Shown here one piece after another: positions 12,839 through 24,863 of a stretch of 64,000 nt of DNA. The stretch covers positions 1,240,501 to 1,304,500 of the forward strand of contig VICG01000004.1 in assembly GCA_008692225.1 (NCBI GenBank), written 5' to 3'. The notes under the pieces were generated by a model that saw nothing but the letters and a program-made list of their open reading frames with translations, ran no database searches and was not told the DNA's origin. Made by a program: the position numbers and the translations under genes. Within the stretch, counting starts at the first letter, position 1, and the number at the start of each line of letters is the position of its first letter. This stretch comes from Monilinia fructicola. Its lineage: Eukaryota > Ascomycota > Leotiomycetes > Helotiales > Sclerotiniaceae.

Positions 12839-13647
12839 TTTGACTGAAATGATTCTTCTAAAATGAGACCAAAAGATTGAGAATAGAATAAAGATGTAAC
12901 TTTGTATGTACTATGTACTGCGTAATACCAGATGGGGGATTCTGGAAATGTTGGCGTCCATAAATCAAAGGATAGATGGAAAAAAATGAAAGTTGTGATG
13001 TGTCGGAAGATGAAAGTTGTTGATGTTAATATATTGATGGTCGAGGTCTAATATAAGGCTAATATGAGTCTAATATAAGTCTAATATGAGTCTAATATAA
13101 CAATAAGTCTTCCAAGGTTCCCTCCTACAGCAACCTTGATTTGGAAATTTAAACGACGCTAAGCTTTTAATACTGTACCGATGTGCCGATCCTTCCTTCC
13201 TCCCCGCTTGATTACCTCCCACCGTCTTAACCAATGACATGAACTCGAACTTACGATTCATTGTGGTATATTGGATGCACCTAGTAATGGAATAACTTTC
13301 TTTATATAGTTTTAGACTTTTGTTTGGTCAATCAGCATCATCATCATCAGCAGCAGCATCAGCATACTACCGAGGTAGGTAGTCATCGTCTTCAACCATC
13401 ATGATGTCTGAAATCTTATATATTTCTTCATCATATATGTATGGATGAGATTTGTTTTGAGGGAAACTTCTATCATTGTAACTTTCCCATCGTTTCCTTC
13501 CTCTTTTCTTTCCCCTTTCCTTCTTTCCCTTTTCCTTCTTTCCTTCCTTTCTCTCTGCTTCTCAATGGTCCTTCCAGACAAATAACTTTACACTTCTCTC
13601 CTCTTCAAGTAGCATCACAGGGCTGCCCGGCCATAATTATCATAATC
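12839..13647. other. intergenic region, promoter side of the RBR gene
   Basis: No supported gene. It contains a short tandem repeat of GTCTAATATGA at about 13046-13100 (the units differ by a base or two) and a pyrimidine-rich TTCC/TTTC tract at 13495-13560, typical of a fungal promoter or leader. Confidence 0.5.
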
Positions 13648-14032
13648 ATGGCAACCTCATTATTTCTGAGCCCTTCCAATTGTGACGTCTCAAGTTCTAA
13701 CCTTGATAAGTTCCAGGTCGAGGCTCTGAATGATGATAATAAACTCCAGAAGCTGGAGTTAAGAAAACCACTTGATTATGTCATATTGACTAAATAGATT
13801 TTGGATAGCCTGCCGCAGATGAAATACGGTATATCCGAAGGCTTTCTATCACTATGATCCCTTCATATATCACTCCTTGCTAACCGATGATAGGTGCGAA
13901 AAGAGACTTAAACAATCTAGTTCTTTGATCGAAAGATTCAAAACGCTTTTACGCGACCCGATAGATAATATGATTTCCAACACAATTCTCTTACGATGGA
14001 CGGAACGATTCTCATTCTCCAATCTCGATTGA
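13648..14032 (+). pseudogene. possible decayed two-exon gene
   Basis: An ATG at 13648, preceded by a pyrimidine-rich leader, opens a 49-codon frame (MATSLFLSPSNCDVSSS...) ending in TAG at 13795-13797. The frame resumes past the stop (ILDSLPQMKY) up to a GTATAT donor-like site near 13829. A GCTAAC branch point and an AG at 13892 precede a second coding-looking block ending at TGA 14030-14032 (IERFKTLLRDPIDN...). The phases do not join cleanly, and there is an in-frame stop. I therefore read it as a relic or mis-assembled gene. No family recognised. Confidence 0.3.
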
Positions 14033-15647
14033 CCATTCAATTCGTCCGCTGAACCCTTTATAGCTTCTTCTCTTCCTTCGGCATGGGCAATAACGCTGGT
14101 CGTTTCGATATCTTGGCAGCCTTCTATTTTCCAAGTCAAGTATTGGTATATTTTTACTCAGACTATGTCCTCGCAACGTTCAAAGTCCAAGAGTCCATCA
14201 AGATGGCTCATATAAGGGCAGTCAGAGGAAACCACGACAAGCTTTCGGTCTCTCTCATGGTACAAATGCCTCGCCATATAAAAAGCGACACGTATGGATG
14301 GATGAGCTAGATTTTCACTGTCTCTATCCAAGGCTTAAGGCTCAGCATTAAGATGCAAGGTTGCCCTATATTGTTCTATGAAAAAGGATCTTATTTTACG
14401 ATTGATATGACTCTCGAGTCTTTTTGCGACTCATTAGGTCCGTAAGAACCAATAAATAAGGAGTCTACTAGCACTCAAGTACCGCTTTTTCTTGTAGCTG
14501 TTATCATTATCTTGCTTCCGCTACCCGCGTTCTTTGGGGAAATGAAGTGGAAGCTGTTGGGGTTGGTATTGCCAACGATCTTTCTGCCTCATCTCGTATC
14601 TGGTAGCTCTTGAAACTGAAGGTGGAAATAAGGGCAATAAAAATTACCAAAATTCTCGAAAGGAATACAGACTGAACTTAAGTAAGCAGTAAGGCATACA
14701 AACAGCCTCAGCACAGCGACTTCGATTCCAGCAATCACGAAAAGAAAGAAACGTCATCTTGACAAAGTTTCTAGGGATTATCATGAGGATTCTCAGCAGA
14801 GAGACAACTTCAATAAAACCGGCCCTACTCGCTGGAGTCTGGGCAGACATTCACCATTCAATAGTTCGGACCTACCGGTACTGGCACGAACATATTTTCC
14901 TGGCTGCATCTCAAGCGCAATTGATTCTGAGGATGACTTTTGCAAAAGTTGAAAAAGAGAGATTGAGGTACTTCAGTTCCCATTGTGAAACTCCCTCTCA
15001 ATTGATGATTTGTTTAGTCGCCATGAAATATAGATCCGGCGACAACGATTAAATGTCCTACAGACGATTAAAAAGAAAGGATAAATCACATCATGTGCAA
15101 GACATTCTGATACTCACTACAACAGATTTGGTTTGCCTTTGATTAATAGTCGCGTTAACCCTTATTCCATTTTTGTATAGTTGCTGATGCTTCGTCCTTT
15201 ACGTGGCCACGCTTGAGAATCTCGAATTATAATTAAAAGTGCCCTTTTACAATGATTTCACTATCTTGGAAATAGGAAGTCAAATAATTGTCGAAAAATC
15301 CTACTCCCTCAATCACTTATGATGACATCGAATCGTGGCAACTTTCTATCACCTGCAAGTCGCAGTGCCACTATCACGGCTTGAACGCCAAGATTAATCG
15401 GTGAGTGTGCTTGAAAGAAAAAGGTTGAGTAAGGTGTTGGAAGATATGCAATCGTTAATTTTCTTAATTGAAAGAATCTGCTTGGCTTTAGTAATGTTGC
15501 TAAGTTTTGCATTCCTGCCGCGAATAGTGCTAGCACAAAAGCGAAAATCAACGAGGGGTAAGATAAAGAGGAGCAGTTGCCCTTGAGAGCTTCAATAATA
15601 TTCAGTTGCAGATTTTGTGGTCGAGATAACCCAACAAATTATATAAA
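14033..15647. other. intergenic region with a signal-peptide-like micro-ORF
   Basis: No supported full gene. A 23-codon frame at 14542-14613 is listed separately. Another short open frame (14759-15052) has no splice or family support. The last 12 bases before the next ATG are AT-rich (ATTATATAAA). Confidence 0.45.
14542..14613 (+). other. 23-residue signal-peptide-like ORF
   Basis: ATG at 14542 gives MKWKLLGLVLPTIFLPHLVS plus three residues, then TGA. The composition is that of a classical secretion signal: a Lys-rich start, a hydrophobic core and a small-residue end. No convincing downstream exon was found, so it may be the first exon of a lost secreted-protein gene, a short peptide, or chance. 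Confidence 0.25.
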
Positions 15648-17187
15648 ATGCCCTTCATACAGAATCTCATCGAGTCTCTCACCGCAGATTCTGCTGTAAT
15701 CAGCATTGGCGACAAAGGATATGAGGAAAGCATTAAACGATGGTCAGTGACCGCCGAAAAGCGAGCTGTACGTCTCACCACTATGCCTTACCATACCATG
15801 TCATGAACTCACCAATTGACCAAATCTACCACAGGGCCTCGTAGTCTTTCCTGCAACAGCATCTGACGTCTCGAAAGCCATTCTCTGTGCTACACAACTT
15901 GGAGTCGATTTAGCTGTGGCAGGTGGTTTCCATTCTACCAGTGGATCATCGTCCACGGATGGAGGTATCTCTATCAATCTATCTAAGATGAGAGGAGCTA
16001 CGGTCGATCCAGAAGCCATGACAATCACTGTGCAAGGAGGTGCTTTATGGGAAGATGTCGATAACGCAGCTGCAGAGTATGGGCTTGCTACTGTCGGTGG
16101 AACCGTCAATCAAACTGGTGTGGGTGGTTTGACTCTGGGAGGCGGGTACGGATACCTGAGTGGGCAATACGGACTTGTGATTGACAATCTCCTCTCAGTT
16201 CAAATTGTTCTTGCCGATGGTCAGATTAAGACGGTGTCTGAAAGAGAGAACGCTGAGCTCTTCTGGGCTGTTCGTGGGGCTGGAGCTGCATTTGGAGTTG
16301 CAACGGAGTTTGTGCTCCGCGCATACAAGCAAGAAAACTTGGTATGGGGTGGAATGCTTGCTTTCCCTCCCGATAACTTAACCGCCATCCTCACATGCGC
16401 AAACCATGTTATCAAGGTTTCCAAAGGAGAAGCCACAATCATGGTCGGATTTAGCACCCCTCAACCGGATCAACAATGCATCATGGTAGTTGTTGTCTAT
16501 AATGGCGCAGAAGAGCCTGCAAAGAGACTGTTCGAACCAATTCTCAGACTTGATCCCTTGCTCGACACTACCGCCATGATTCCATACCCTGCCGTAAATG
16601 CCTTTCATAATCCATTCATACCTCCAGGAGCAAGAAGAACGATGAAAGGTTCCACATTTACCACACCACTCGATATCCCATTCGTAGAAGGCATGTTCAA
16701 GGACTATGTGTCATTTATCCAAAGCACACCCGATGCAGAGAAAACTCTTGTTCTCTGGGAATTCATCAGTCCTGATAAGATAATGTCAGTACCACAAAAT
16801 GCTACATCATTTGCCAATCGAGGGCCATATGGAAATGTAGTCTTTGCATCTGCGTGGACGAATGCAGAAAACGATCTGGTATGTAGGGAGTGGACAAGAA
16901 CCATGGCAAAGAAAGCGAGGAACCAGCTGTTGAAGACTGGTGCTGGTGCTGGCGAAAAAGGAGTCGGCGAGTATGCTAATTATGAGGGTATGCTTCTCCC
17001 CACCATTCCCTATCGCAAGTCCTAACCAAAGTCCCTTGTAGGCATGAATGAAACACCAGCGAAAACACTTTTTGGTGATAACTATGAGAGATTGGTGGAC
17101 CTGAAGATGGTTTTTGATCCAAGAAATGTTTTTGGGAAATGCTTCAATTTGATGCCTGGTCATGGTGGAGATGTTCCTCAAAATTAA
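15648..17187 (+). CDS. FAD-linked oxidoreductase, berberine-bridge-enzyme type
   Basis: Three exons: 15648-15767, 15835-16987 and 17042-17187. Introns of 67 and 54 bp have GTACGT and GTATGC donors and CAG/TAG acceptors; total 472 aa. The PCMH-type FAD-binding domain fills the first half. H73 in AGGFHSTSG sits where the His that carries FAD is found in this family. GLTLGGGYG and the following GLVIDNL segment form the flavin pocket. The Cys that makes a second FAD bond in some relatives is absent, so attachment should be by His alone. The C-terminal end (LVDLKMVFDPRNVFG) is the usual BBE motif. No obvious signal peptide, so probably intracellular. Substrate unknown; no pathway genes beside it. 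Frame clean. Confidence 0.9.
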
Positions 17188-19423
17188 TATCTCTTGATTA
17201 TGGGAAGCAAATTGGTACTGTATTATCAATGCAATCATAAAGCTTAAGGCGAAGTTTGTTCAACGAGAAATACTCCGTAGGTAATGGGAAGTTTTGTTTA
17301 GTAATCATCATTATCTTTATCATTTCGACCGGCAATTGGAAGGGTTCCATGCCGTTTCTTTCATACCTCACTACAGTACCTCACATTGATTTAACCTAAG
17401 GTAGAACTACCACCGATACTGGTATAGTGTTTGGCGCACTGGGACGTACCTAGGTACCAGATGATGGGACGAGCTTCTCGGGTGAGTAGTATCCGAGATG
17501 CCATTACCCGTACCCGAAAGATAGCAGCCGAGATTTAGCCATCATCTTAGATATCGTCAGAGCTTATGTAAGCGACATCCATAGATCCGACCATCCAGTT
17601 CAACCATTTTCATCGATAGATTAATTAAACATCAATGAGAAAAAGTTCAAACTATGTATGAAATATGTCCTTAAAATAGCAATCACATCGTTCTAGACAT
17701 CTTATTTCATAGTGAACAGTCTTTCTGGAGTCGCTCCAGAATGATGGAACGGAAACGGCGTGTGAAGGTGCGTATATGCGTGTGTCGTTGCCACAAGATG
17801 TAGTCTCGAATCGCTACAAAAGGATTGTCACCGTATACGGATTGCGAATAGAGAAGACTATCGATTTTGAAAAATTTCCGCATATCAACTCACAGACGAT
17901 GGCTTTTCGATAAATAATTTCGCACATAAGGTTCCCTGCTGCATATTCAAGATCAATAATGCTCGTTTGGTTCGTACCCCAGCCAAAGCGTGATGGCAGT
18001 CTTCTTATATTTCTCACGCCAACACAGCACTTACTTGCACTTGCAAGCTTCTAGCTTGAGGGAGAAGGCTGTGCAGAATTGATTTACGGAAACTAATGGG
18101 TGTCTCTACAGTACCAGAGAGATCACGATGCACGCCAAACTATTACATGTGGACCATGGTAGAGCTGGGCCGTAGCGGCGTCGTCATATTGGACAACTTC
18201 CAAATCCCAATCATACAGTAATTCATCTTCTTTGCATTCGGCAACATCACCCGGACGGTGAACCAATAATGCTTATTGTTAAATCACCAGTGAGAAATTA
18301 TTTCCAGACTTTTCTGAAAGGGCGAGAGGTCACGTGGTAAAGTCCGACAAAATCCGTTTACTAAAACGCTTAAAGCTCACCTAGGGTCAAGCTAGAGAAC
18401 TAGCTATCCTAATGGATAGCGCAGGCGTTGCGAAAATTACAAATTGTGTTGTGCAAAAAAGAGGATCTTTGGGTTCCAACATTATTCGCCGCGAAAACGA
18501 ATCTTCAGGCTGGATGGATGGGAATTTTCTGTTCTGTTGATTCGCCTGGTCAAGCTTTTCATGACGTGACATACCTCAACTCAGCTTCTCCACACTTTGA
18601 ACTCTTCAATCCATCGAATCTTTGGATTGCTCGTATGGCTTTCCGTGCTCTATGAAAACTCGTTTCATATGGATGCTTGATGGTAGTGTTGTGCACAAGG
18701 CTGTACCACAATAGGGGAATACGTATACCCCGCCTTCACCTCAGTAACCAAAATTTTTTAATGTGGATAGTGATCCCATGTTCTCTAAGTTCTTGACTGT
18801 TAGCCTTACCCCTTTACAAATGTGGTAACCGGAAATATTGTTTCGTCATGGCCCACTTGATACTGTATGAAAATCCAACCAGTGCGTGTGTAGCCGATCT
18901 TCATATTACGTTCCTGAAGATCTTTTACCGCTGTCCGCATTTTCACCGTTTGCTCCTGGTTATTTATGGATCATTTATGGATACCTCGTCCAGATCACAA
19001 ATCACATATCCTATACTATGTAGCGCCAGCCGAGGGGTGCATACTGTGAGGCTGTGATTCGAGACTACGACGAAGAGTTTTAAAGCTGGTAAATTACATT
19101 TTTGTGGACAAACACTTCTCCGTGCGAAATGTGACTCGATCAGCTGCATACTGATCAACGCTTTAGCTTGTGGGAATAATGAGCTCCTCAAGATATTGGG
19201 AATAGGTTGCGTTGAAGCGTCGCTTTTGGTAAGCCATTTCTCGTAAACACTGGAGTAAACAGAGATCATTTACACATCAAATATACGTCATTGGTTTTCC
19301 CATAGAATTCTGGCATTGGGACACCAACGAGAAAATAGGTATATAGATAGCACTTGCATCCTCACTTTGTTTTCCCAACCATTATCCTCAATTTTATAAT
19401 ACATTAACTAACTTCCGTTCATC
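17188..19423. other. intergenic region
   Basis: No supported gene. It holds one TACTCCGTA motif (17271-17279) and one TACCTAGGTA palindrome (17447-17456). Just before the next ATG is a TATATAG-like box near 19338, about 85 bp upstream of the But2-protein start. Confidence 0.5.
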
Positions 19424-21115
19424 ATGAAGTACTCCGCACCAGCATCACTTGCTTTCGCTGTTGGCGCTTCAGCTGCTTCAGTTCGCCCGAATACCTGCTC
19501 GTTTACTCTCACTGCATCAGGAGGTGAATCTGGCAAAGTTGGACAATTATCTGACGGTCAACTCCGCATCCTCGGTGGTCACCCTACTGCAACTTTCACA
19601 ATCAGCAACGGTACAACAGTTGACTCTCAGGGTAGACCATGTTATCTCACATCACAGGCAAATCAATATCAATGCGATACTGGTATGACCGCAACAGGCG
19701 GTTTCGCTATTGGCACGAACGGCTCATATTCTCACTCTGGGTCAACGGTCTTTTATGCATGCCCTTCCTCTGATAGTGATTACAACATTTACACAACTCC
19801 TGTCGCCGGCCAGAGCAAGTGTGTCGAGGTTGGATTGACCGCCAGTGGATGTTTCGCCCCAGCTTCATCTTCATCCTCGTCAACACATGCGAGCACCTCA
19901 ACATCACCCGCAAAGACTTCAGTTGTCTCTGCCACCACGAGTCATCTGCAGACTTGTGCACCTTCTACTGTGACTGTTTCTTCGCCAGCTCAAACTGTCT
20001 ATGTAACTAGCTCTGCGGTTTCAACTGCACCTGGTCATACTGTTTATGAGACCAAGACTCTGGAAGCGACTGCTCCTGCTCAAACGGTTGTGGTTACTCA
20101 GACGCCATCTGCTCAGACTATTTACCAAACTAAGACTTTGGAAGAGACTGCTCCTGTCCAGACTGTTGTCGTCACCCACACCCCGTCTGCTCAAACTGTT
20201 TACCAAACCACCACCGTCAAGGAAAGCGCCCCTGTTCACACCGTTCAGGTCACTGAAACTACTCCTGGGCATACTGTTCACGAAACTCAAACCCGAGATG
20301 AGACTGCTCCAGCTCAAACTGTCTACGTTACCCAAACCCAACAGAACACTGTAGCCCCATCTACTATTACCGTTACTCAGGCTGCTGCTCCTTCCACAGT
20401 CACCATCACTCAGATCCAAACTATGACTGCTGTTTCCACAGAACAACACACTGCTACTGAGTCTGTCAAGGTTTCCAGCGCCCCAGTGACCACATCACAA
20501 GTTCAAGTCACCACAAGTGCTGTTTCTACACCAAACGCTTCGTCCGCCAGCTCGTTCATCTCTTCGGCTATCTCCAAGGCAAGTTCAGTATCGTTTAAGG
20601 CATCTTCGACTGCTTCCTCCTCCCATTCTTGTCCAACAAACCTCAATGGCACTTACTCCTCTCCCAATCTCATCGTGCCAGTTTCGTCCGCATCCCCAGA
20701 TAAGTCTTATGGCACCTCCTACGATGGTGTTGTGAACAGCACTGTCTCCACTCTTTTCAACTTTGATATCCCATCCTCATATGCTTCCAAGACCTGTTCC
20801 CTCGTCTTCCTCTTCCCTACTCAAGATATGCTCGAGACCTCTTCTTACACTTTCTCCGGATCCGGAGCTATTGATTTCAAGCAATTGAGCACCACCGTGA
20901 CAACCAGTTCCACCTACAACTCTATGGGCAGCACCAAGACCGATTTCGGTAGCAAAACTTGCACTCCTGGTTCCTGGACTGTGGTTGATACTTTCGCCTG
21001 TCCAGCCGCAAAGGCTATCAGCTTTGAGATGAGTGCCGGTGGAAGCAACACTAATTTATGGTGGTTTGAAGACTACAACCCTTCTCCAATTGGTCTCTTT
21101 ATTACCACCTGTTAA
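19424..21115 (+). CDS. secreted repeat-rich protein with C-terminal But2-like domain
   Basis: A single exon of 563 codons. Residues 1-18 form a signal peptide (MKYSAPASLAFAVGASAA). An N-terminal Cys-containing domain (about 22-148; TCSFTLTASGG, GQLSDGQLRILGG) resembles ascomycete wall and surface proteins. Residues about 150-400 are Ser/Thr-rich and probably heavily O-glycosylated. Within them are five or six diverged ~20-25-residue repeats built on APAQTVYVTQT (about 180-320). The end (about 403-563, SCPTNLNGTY to the final Cys) matches the But2 C-terminal domain family by its NFDIP, TCSLVFLFP and WWFEDYNPSPIGL motifs. No GPI tail, as the chain ends right after the domain. Probably a cell-wall or extracellular protein. 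A TATATAG-like box lies about 85 bp upstream. Confidence 0.85.
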   Translation: MKYSAPASLAFAVGASAASVRPNTCSFTLTASGGESGKVGQLSDGQLRILGGHPTATFTISNGTTVDSQGRPCYLTSQANQYQCDTGMTATGGFAIGTNGSYSHSGSTVFYACPSSDSDYNIYTTPVAGQSKCVEVGLTASGCFAPASSSSSSTHASTSTSPAKTSVVSATTSHLQTCAPSTVTVSSPAQTVYVTSSAVSTAPGHTVYETKTLEATAPAQTVVVTQTPSAQTIYQTKTLEETAPVQTVVVTHTPSAQTVYQTTTVKESAPVHTVQVTETTPGHTVHETQTRDETAPAQTVYVTQTQQNTVAPSTITVTQAAAPSTVTITQIQTMTAVSTEQHTATESVKVSSAPVTTSQVQVTTSAVSTPNASSASSFISSAISKASSVSFKASSTASSSHSCPTNLNGTYSSPNLIVPVSSASPDKSYGTSYDGVVNSTVSTLFNFDIPSSYASKTCSLVFLFPTQDMLETSSYTFSGSGAIDFKQLSTTVTTSSTYNSMGSTKTDFGSKTCTPGSWTVVDTFACPAAKAISFEMSAGGSNTNLWWFEDYNPSPIGLFITTC

Positions 21116-21689
21116 ATTTGGATCGAAGATGATCACAGTCAGCGCAATCAATCAAAATACGTCGATGGTGATTGATGAGATGAGATTATGAAATGAGTTT
21201 AATGTTCTGTTTTTTCTAGGCTAAGGCTTGAATTGGGGATAGGAATCGATATTGTACATGAATGAATGCATTTGGGAGCGGTGTTATGGAATAGGCATGG
21301 GCAGGAAAGGGAAAGGAAATGTCCGAGAGGGTTGGAAAGCCTAACGCCACCACAATCATTATGTCATTGAATATATGTATTTGGGCATCAAAGTTGAGTT
21401 TGATAGGTAGAATGATAATGTCAAACAATAAATGTTGATTTACAGAAGAGAATTTGCTGGAATGTTTTGACAATTTGATCACTTGCAGGTTGAGCTGGGT
21501 CGGGTTCATTATGTTCAGGGAGCAAGAATAATCAAATGCTGTGTGAGATGTCTCTATCTCAAACTTGAAGTAGAGGCATGAGCCTTGAAATGTAATATCC
21601 AGTATTGGAGCCCAAAAGTCTATTGATGCCAACAATCTGAGCAGTTACTTTTGTCCAAGTTGCAAGGTAGCTCTTGCAATCCAAATCAA
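21116..21689. other. short intergenic region between convergent genes
   Basis: Separates the 3' ends of the But2-domain gene and the phosphoribosyltransferase gene. Nothing recognisable beyond AT-rich 3' flanks. Confidence 0.5.
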
Positions 21690-22475
21690 TCAGGATCGCA
21701 AGGCCCATCCATCTTCAACCGCTTCTAAAAGCGGACTCTCCAGCACATAGACCAATTTCTCTACTCTCTCACGCCCAATTTTCTCCTGCCATCTCTCACC
21801 TTGTTTCATCACCACTCCACACCCCACAATATCACAACCAATACTCTCCAACAAGTCCCAAGTCGTCTTGAGAGTTGCGCCAGAACTTACTGCATCATCA
21901 ATGATAACCACTCGGGTCCCTAGCACGAGAGGCAATTGATGAGGATCTAGATACACCTTCTTTAGGCCCAGTTCCGGAGAGGTGATTGATGATACGTCGG
22001 CGGAAAGAGAGTCATCGTACCAGAATTTTCGTGAGTACCCCAGCGGTACGTAGCGCTCTGGAAATTTGTCAGCTCGAGTCTTCTTTCGACCGTCCTTCCC
22101 ATCGGTGATTTCAGCAAGAACATGCAGTTTATACGACATACTCAAACCCAATTTTCTAGCCACAATCGGGGCAACACTAAGTCCCAATGTGGGAAGCCCA
22201 ATGATAACTTCGGGTTCAAACCGCCGTACAAGATCTGCAAGGAAATTCGCCAGGATATCTACCACATTCATAGAAGCTTGGTTTACGAGTAGTGAGGCAA
22301 CAGCATGCTGGGGATTATCTTTCAACGGTCTGATGGGTAGGACGAGGAAACGTGAGTCGGGGAGTTGGGCTGGGTAGCCGAATTTCCAGGGCGCAGCTTG
22401 GGAGGGGTGAGAGGCGAGGATCTCTTGCCAGTAGCTGGTTGTGGGCTCTGTGAAGTGGGAAGCGGGTTGAGACAT
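21690..22475 (-). CDS. phosphoribosyltransferase-domain protein
   Basis: A single exon of 261 codons. A type I phosphoribosyltransferase fold: the PRPP-binding loop VVIIDDAVSSGAT is at residues 189-201, and the PEVIIGLPTLGLSVAP segment at 88-103 precedes it, as in adenine phosphoribosyltransferase-like proteins. The extra segment between them (about 120-180, RYVPLGYSRKFWYDD) is typical of a fungal subgroup, so I do not assign the base used. Probably cytosolic purine or pyrimidine salvage or a regulator derived from it. No signal peptide. Frame clean. Confidence 0.85.
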   Translation of the reverse strand: MSQPASHFTEPTTSYWQEILASHPSQAAPWKFGYPAQLPDSRFLVLPIRPLKDNPQHAVASLLVNQASMNVVDILANFLADLVRRFEPEVIIGLPTLGLSVAPIVARKLGLSMSYKLHVLAEITDGKDGRKKTRADKFPERYVPLGYSRKFWYDDSLSADVSSITSPELGLKKVYLDPHQLPLVLGTRVVIIDDAVSSGATLKTTWDLLESIGCDIVGCGVVMKQGERWQEKIGRERVEKLVYVLESPLLEAVEDGWALRS

Positions 22476-23635
22476 GGTTTTGCCTGGTTTGGATATTGGG
22501 CAGGGATGGGGAGGAGGAAGGTGTGGTTGGGATTAGGTCATGTAGGGCAGAGGCACAGTAGTGTGGGGTTGCTGAGTCATGCGGATGTTTTGTTTGAACC
22601 TGGGAATTCTGAGATGAGGGTGCGACGACTAGGTGACATGTCGGAGGATAAACGTATCGAAATTCTTTCATCGTAGATAAGGTTTTGTACGATGAGAACA
22701 TCGACGGCGCATTGAGAACGTCTTGTTCATCCCAACTCTCATCGTGGCGATGATATCGGGCTCTGATAAAGTCGTCAAAGCCATCTGTGGACACCCCTTC
22801 CTCCTCGCCAAGATCTTATGATCGTTCATATATACTTTTCTTGGGGTTGCTAATAATACCGAAGCAATCAAGCTCCGCTTACTCTGTGCCAATATTTGAG
22901 GCTTACCTCCTTTCTCTCACTCACGATGCATGTGAACAACTGCACCCGCCATCATCTTAAGCACCTCGATAATCGCCTTATAGGTAAAAATTCCATGTTT
23001 TTATATGCTTTTGAGCCTCATGACATGCACCTCATAGCTGGTGGTAATTTGGTTGCCTAGACTGTGGGAAAGTCCAGCCCGTGTCTTGGCGGTGATAGGT
23101 TTCCTGACACATAGAACATTGGATCGGCGCAATGTTGCTCCATGGTTTGCACGGTGTTAGGGCTTTCGAATTTTCATGCCATGTTTTTTGGTGAACTTGA
23201 GCGGATTGATTACTCGTAACGTTGCAAGATGAATTATCCAAGAGAGATGCCATTTAGTGGTGGCGTGGCGTTGGATTTCCTTCAATGGTGATCGAAAAAC
23301 TTCAGGAAACGAATTGGTAGATAAAGCAGATTCCCTTCAGATACTTTGAAAATCACAAAGCACCTTTCCACGACATGTAAGACGAAATTGGGGGCTCAGG
23401 AACTGCGGCAGGTTTGCTGTCGAAATACGGGATTATGCTAAAATACTTCAGCCCTCGAGACAATCCTTGTAAGCCATTTTTGAAAACTTCGAATGGCTAT
23501 GTCAACAGCAATGGGCAAAGATGATAATGAACGCCGTGGCATGAAGAGCATAAATAATGTGGTGGTCCCATTCATTCAGCGCAAGTCAGAGCGCTCTTTT
23601 TGGAAAACAATATTCGGAGAATTCACGATTTCAAT
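22476..23635. other. intergenic region
   Basis: Divergent promoter region between the phosphoribosyltransferase gene and the double-cysteine gene. Open frames on both strands are short and look like chance. A CATAAATAA TATA-like box lies near 23548, about 90 bp before the start at 23636. Confidence 0.5.
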
Positions 23636-24863
23636 ATGTTTTCGCTTCTGAAGCAACTTGTTTTGCCCCTGGCCTTCTGTGCCTCCATTCTAGCTGATCA
23701 AACACCGGCATTTGATGAGTTTTATTGGCTCCAAATTCCACTCCTCTACCAACAATGGTACAGCATTGACACCTCTTGATGGTCGTTCTCTTCTGAGGTC
23801 ATGGCTCAGCCCAAGAGTTCTCACCTGTGAGGATCCTGGTTCTGGCCTCTGTCCTAGTAAGCTATGAACTTGAATCAATCCTTCAAATGGCGCATCTAAC
23901 AAGTCCCAAGGCAATCTAGGCTGTTGTCCAACAAATGAAAAGTGCTGTGGGAGTCGCTTTTGCGTGAAACCTGGCGAGAGCTGTTGTTCGGGTTATACAT
24001 GCGATGTTGGATGGAACTGTTGCACTTATCCATATTGCTACCCTGATGGAGGCAAATGTTGTTCCGATGGGAGCTACTGCACCAAAGGGAATATCTGCGT
24101 CAATGTGAGAGGTAGTATTAAATGCTGTACAGATCTTTCATGTACTGGGCATGTCTCTGGTAGTGTAACTCTAAGTACACATAGCGCTACTACCGTTCCT
24201 ACTGCAATCCCGTCGTCAGTTACAAAGAATCCAGAACCATCTATCACACTCAAGCCTGTACCGTTATATGAATATTATTACTTCACGGTGACATGGTGAG
24301 TCTGCAGATATCTATATCATCGAAGTCATTTATTGACAGGTTTTAGGTACTATTGGAGCTACTATTATTACTACTACACCATCAACATCGACCTACGCAC
24401 CTCCACGCGCTCTACCCACATAACCACTACGACCAGATTCTCCGTCTACGAAACCAACTCCGCAGCCGCATCATCAAGCTTCAAACAACTCTCGGCCACA
24501 TTCTCATTCCCAACACCTGCCGCTGCAACGTTGCCTATACAAACCCCACCAAGTACACCCACACAAACCCCATCGAGTGAATCGAGTGAATCGAGTGAAT
24601 CGAGTGAATTGCATAGTACATCTCAAAACATTGATACGAGTCTTAGAGCAGGAGGACCAGATGAGCCTTCGAGTTCTTCTTCGCATTCTTCAACGACTAA
24701 TACCCGATCGATCGCTTCTGGATCGAGCAGCACATCAACTGCATCTTCGTCCCCAATTCCAGTTACTGTGAGTGGATCTGCTGGAATCCAAAAGGAGGAA
24801 TATCTTTGGTCTTTGATGGGATTGACGATCTTAAGTGCATTGGGGGCTGCGTTGTGGTTGTGA
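23636..24863 (+). CDS. secreted double-cysteine (granulin-like) surface protein, probably GPI-anchored; one apparent frameshift
   Basis: Three exons: 23636-23856, 23911-24295 and 24347-24863. The introns of 54 and 51 bp have GTAAGC and GTGAGT donors, and TCTAAC precedes the first acceptor. A signal peptide (MFSLLKQLVLPLAFCASILA) starts the protein. The second exon encodes a Cys-rich block with five adjacent Cys-Cys pairs (GCCP, KCCG, SCCS, NCCT, KCCS) and a sixth near its end (KCCT), resembling granulin or hevein-like small disulphide modules. A Tyr-rich strip, a long Ser/Thr region and a hydrophobic C-terminus (LWSLMGLTILSALGAALWL) point to a GPI-anchored wall protein. Codons around GAATCGAGT are repeated four times near 24574-24609. 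The frame breaks once: one base too many in the TTTT at 23720-23723. With it discounted the length is 373 aa. Confidence 0.75.
24574..24609. repeat. nine-base direct repeat GAATCGAGT x4 in coding sequence
   Basis: Four perfect tandem copies of a 9-base unit inside the third exon of the double-cysteine protein, read as Ser-Ser-Glu steps. The unit keeps the frame, so copy-number change would lengthen or shorten the serine-rich stalk by three residues at a time. Confidence 0.85.
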
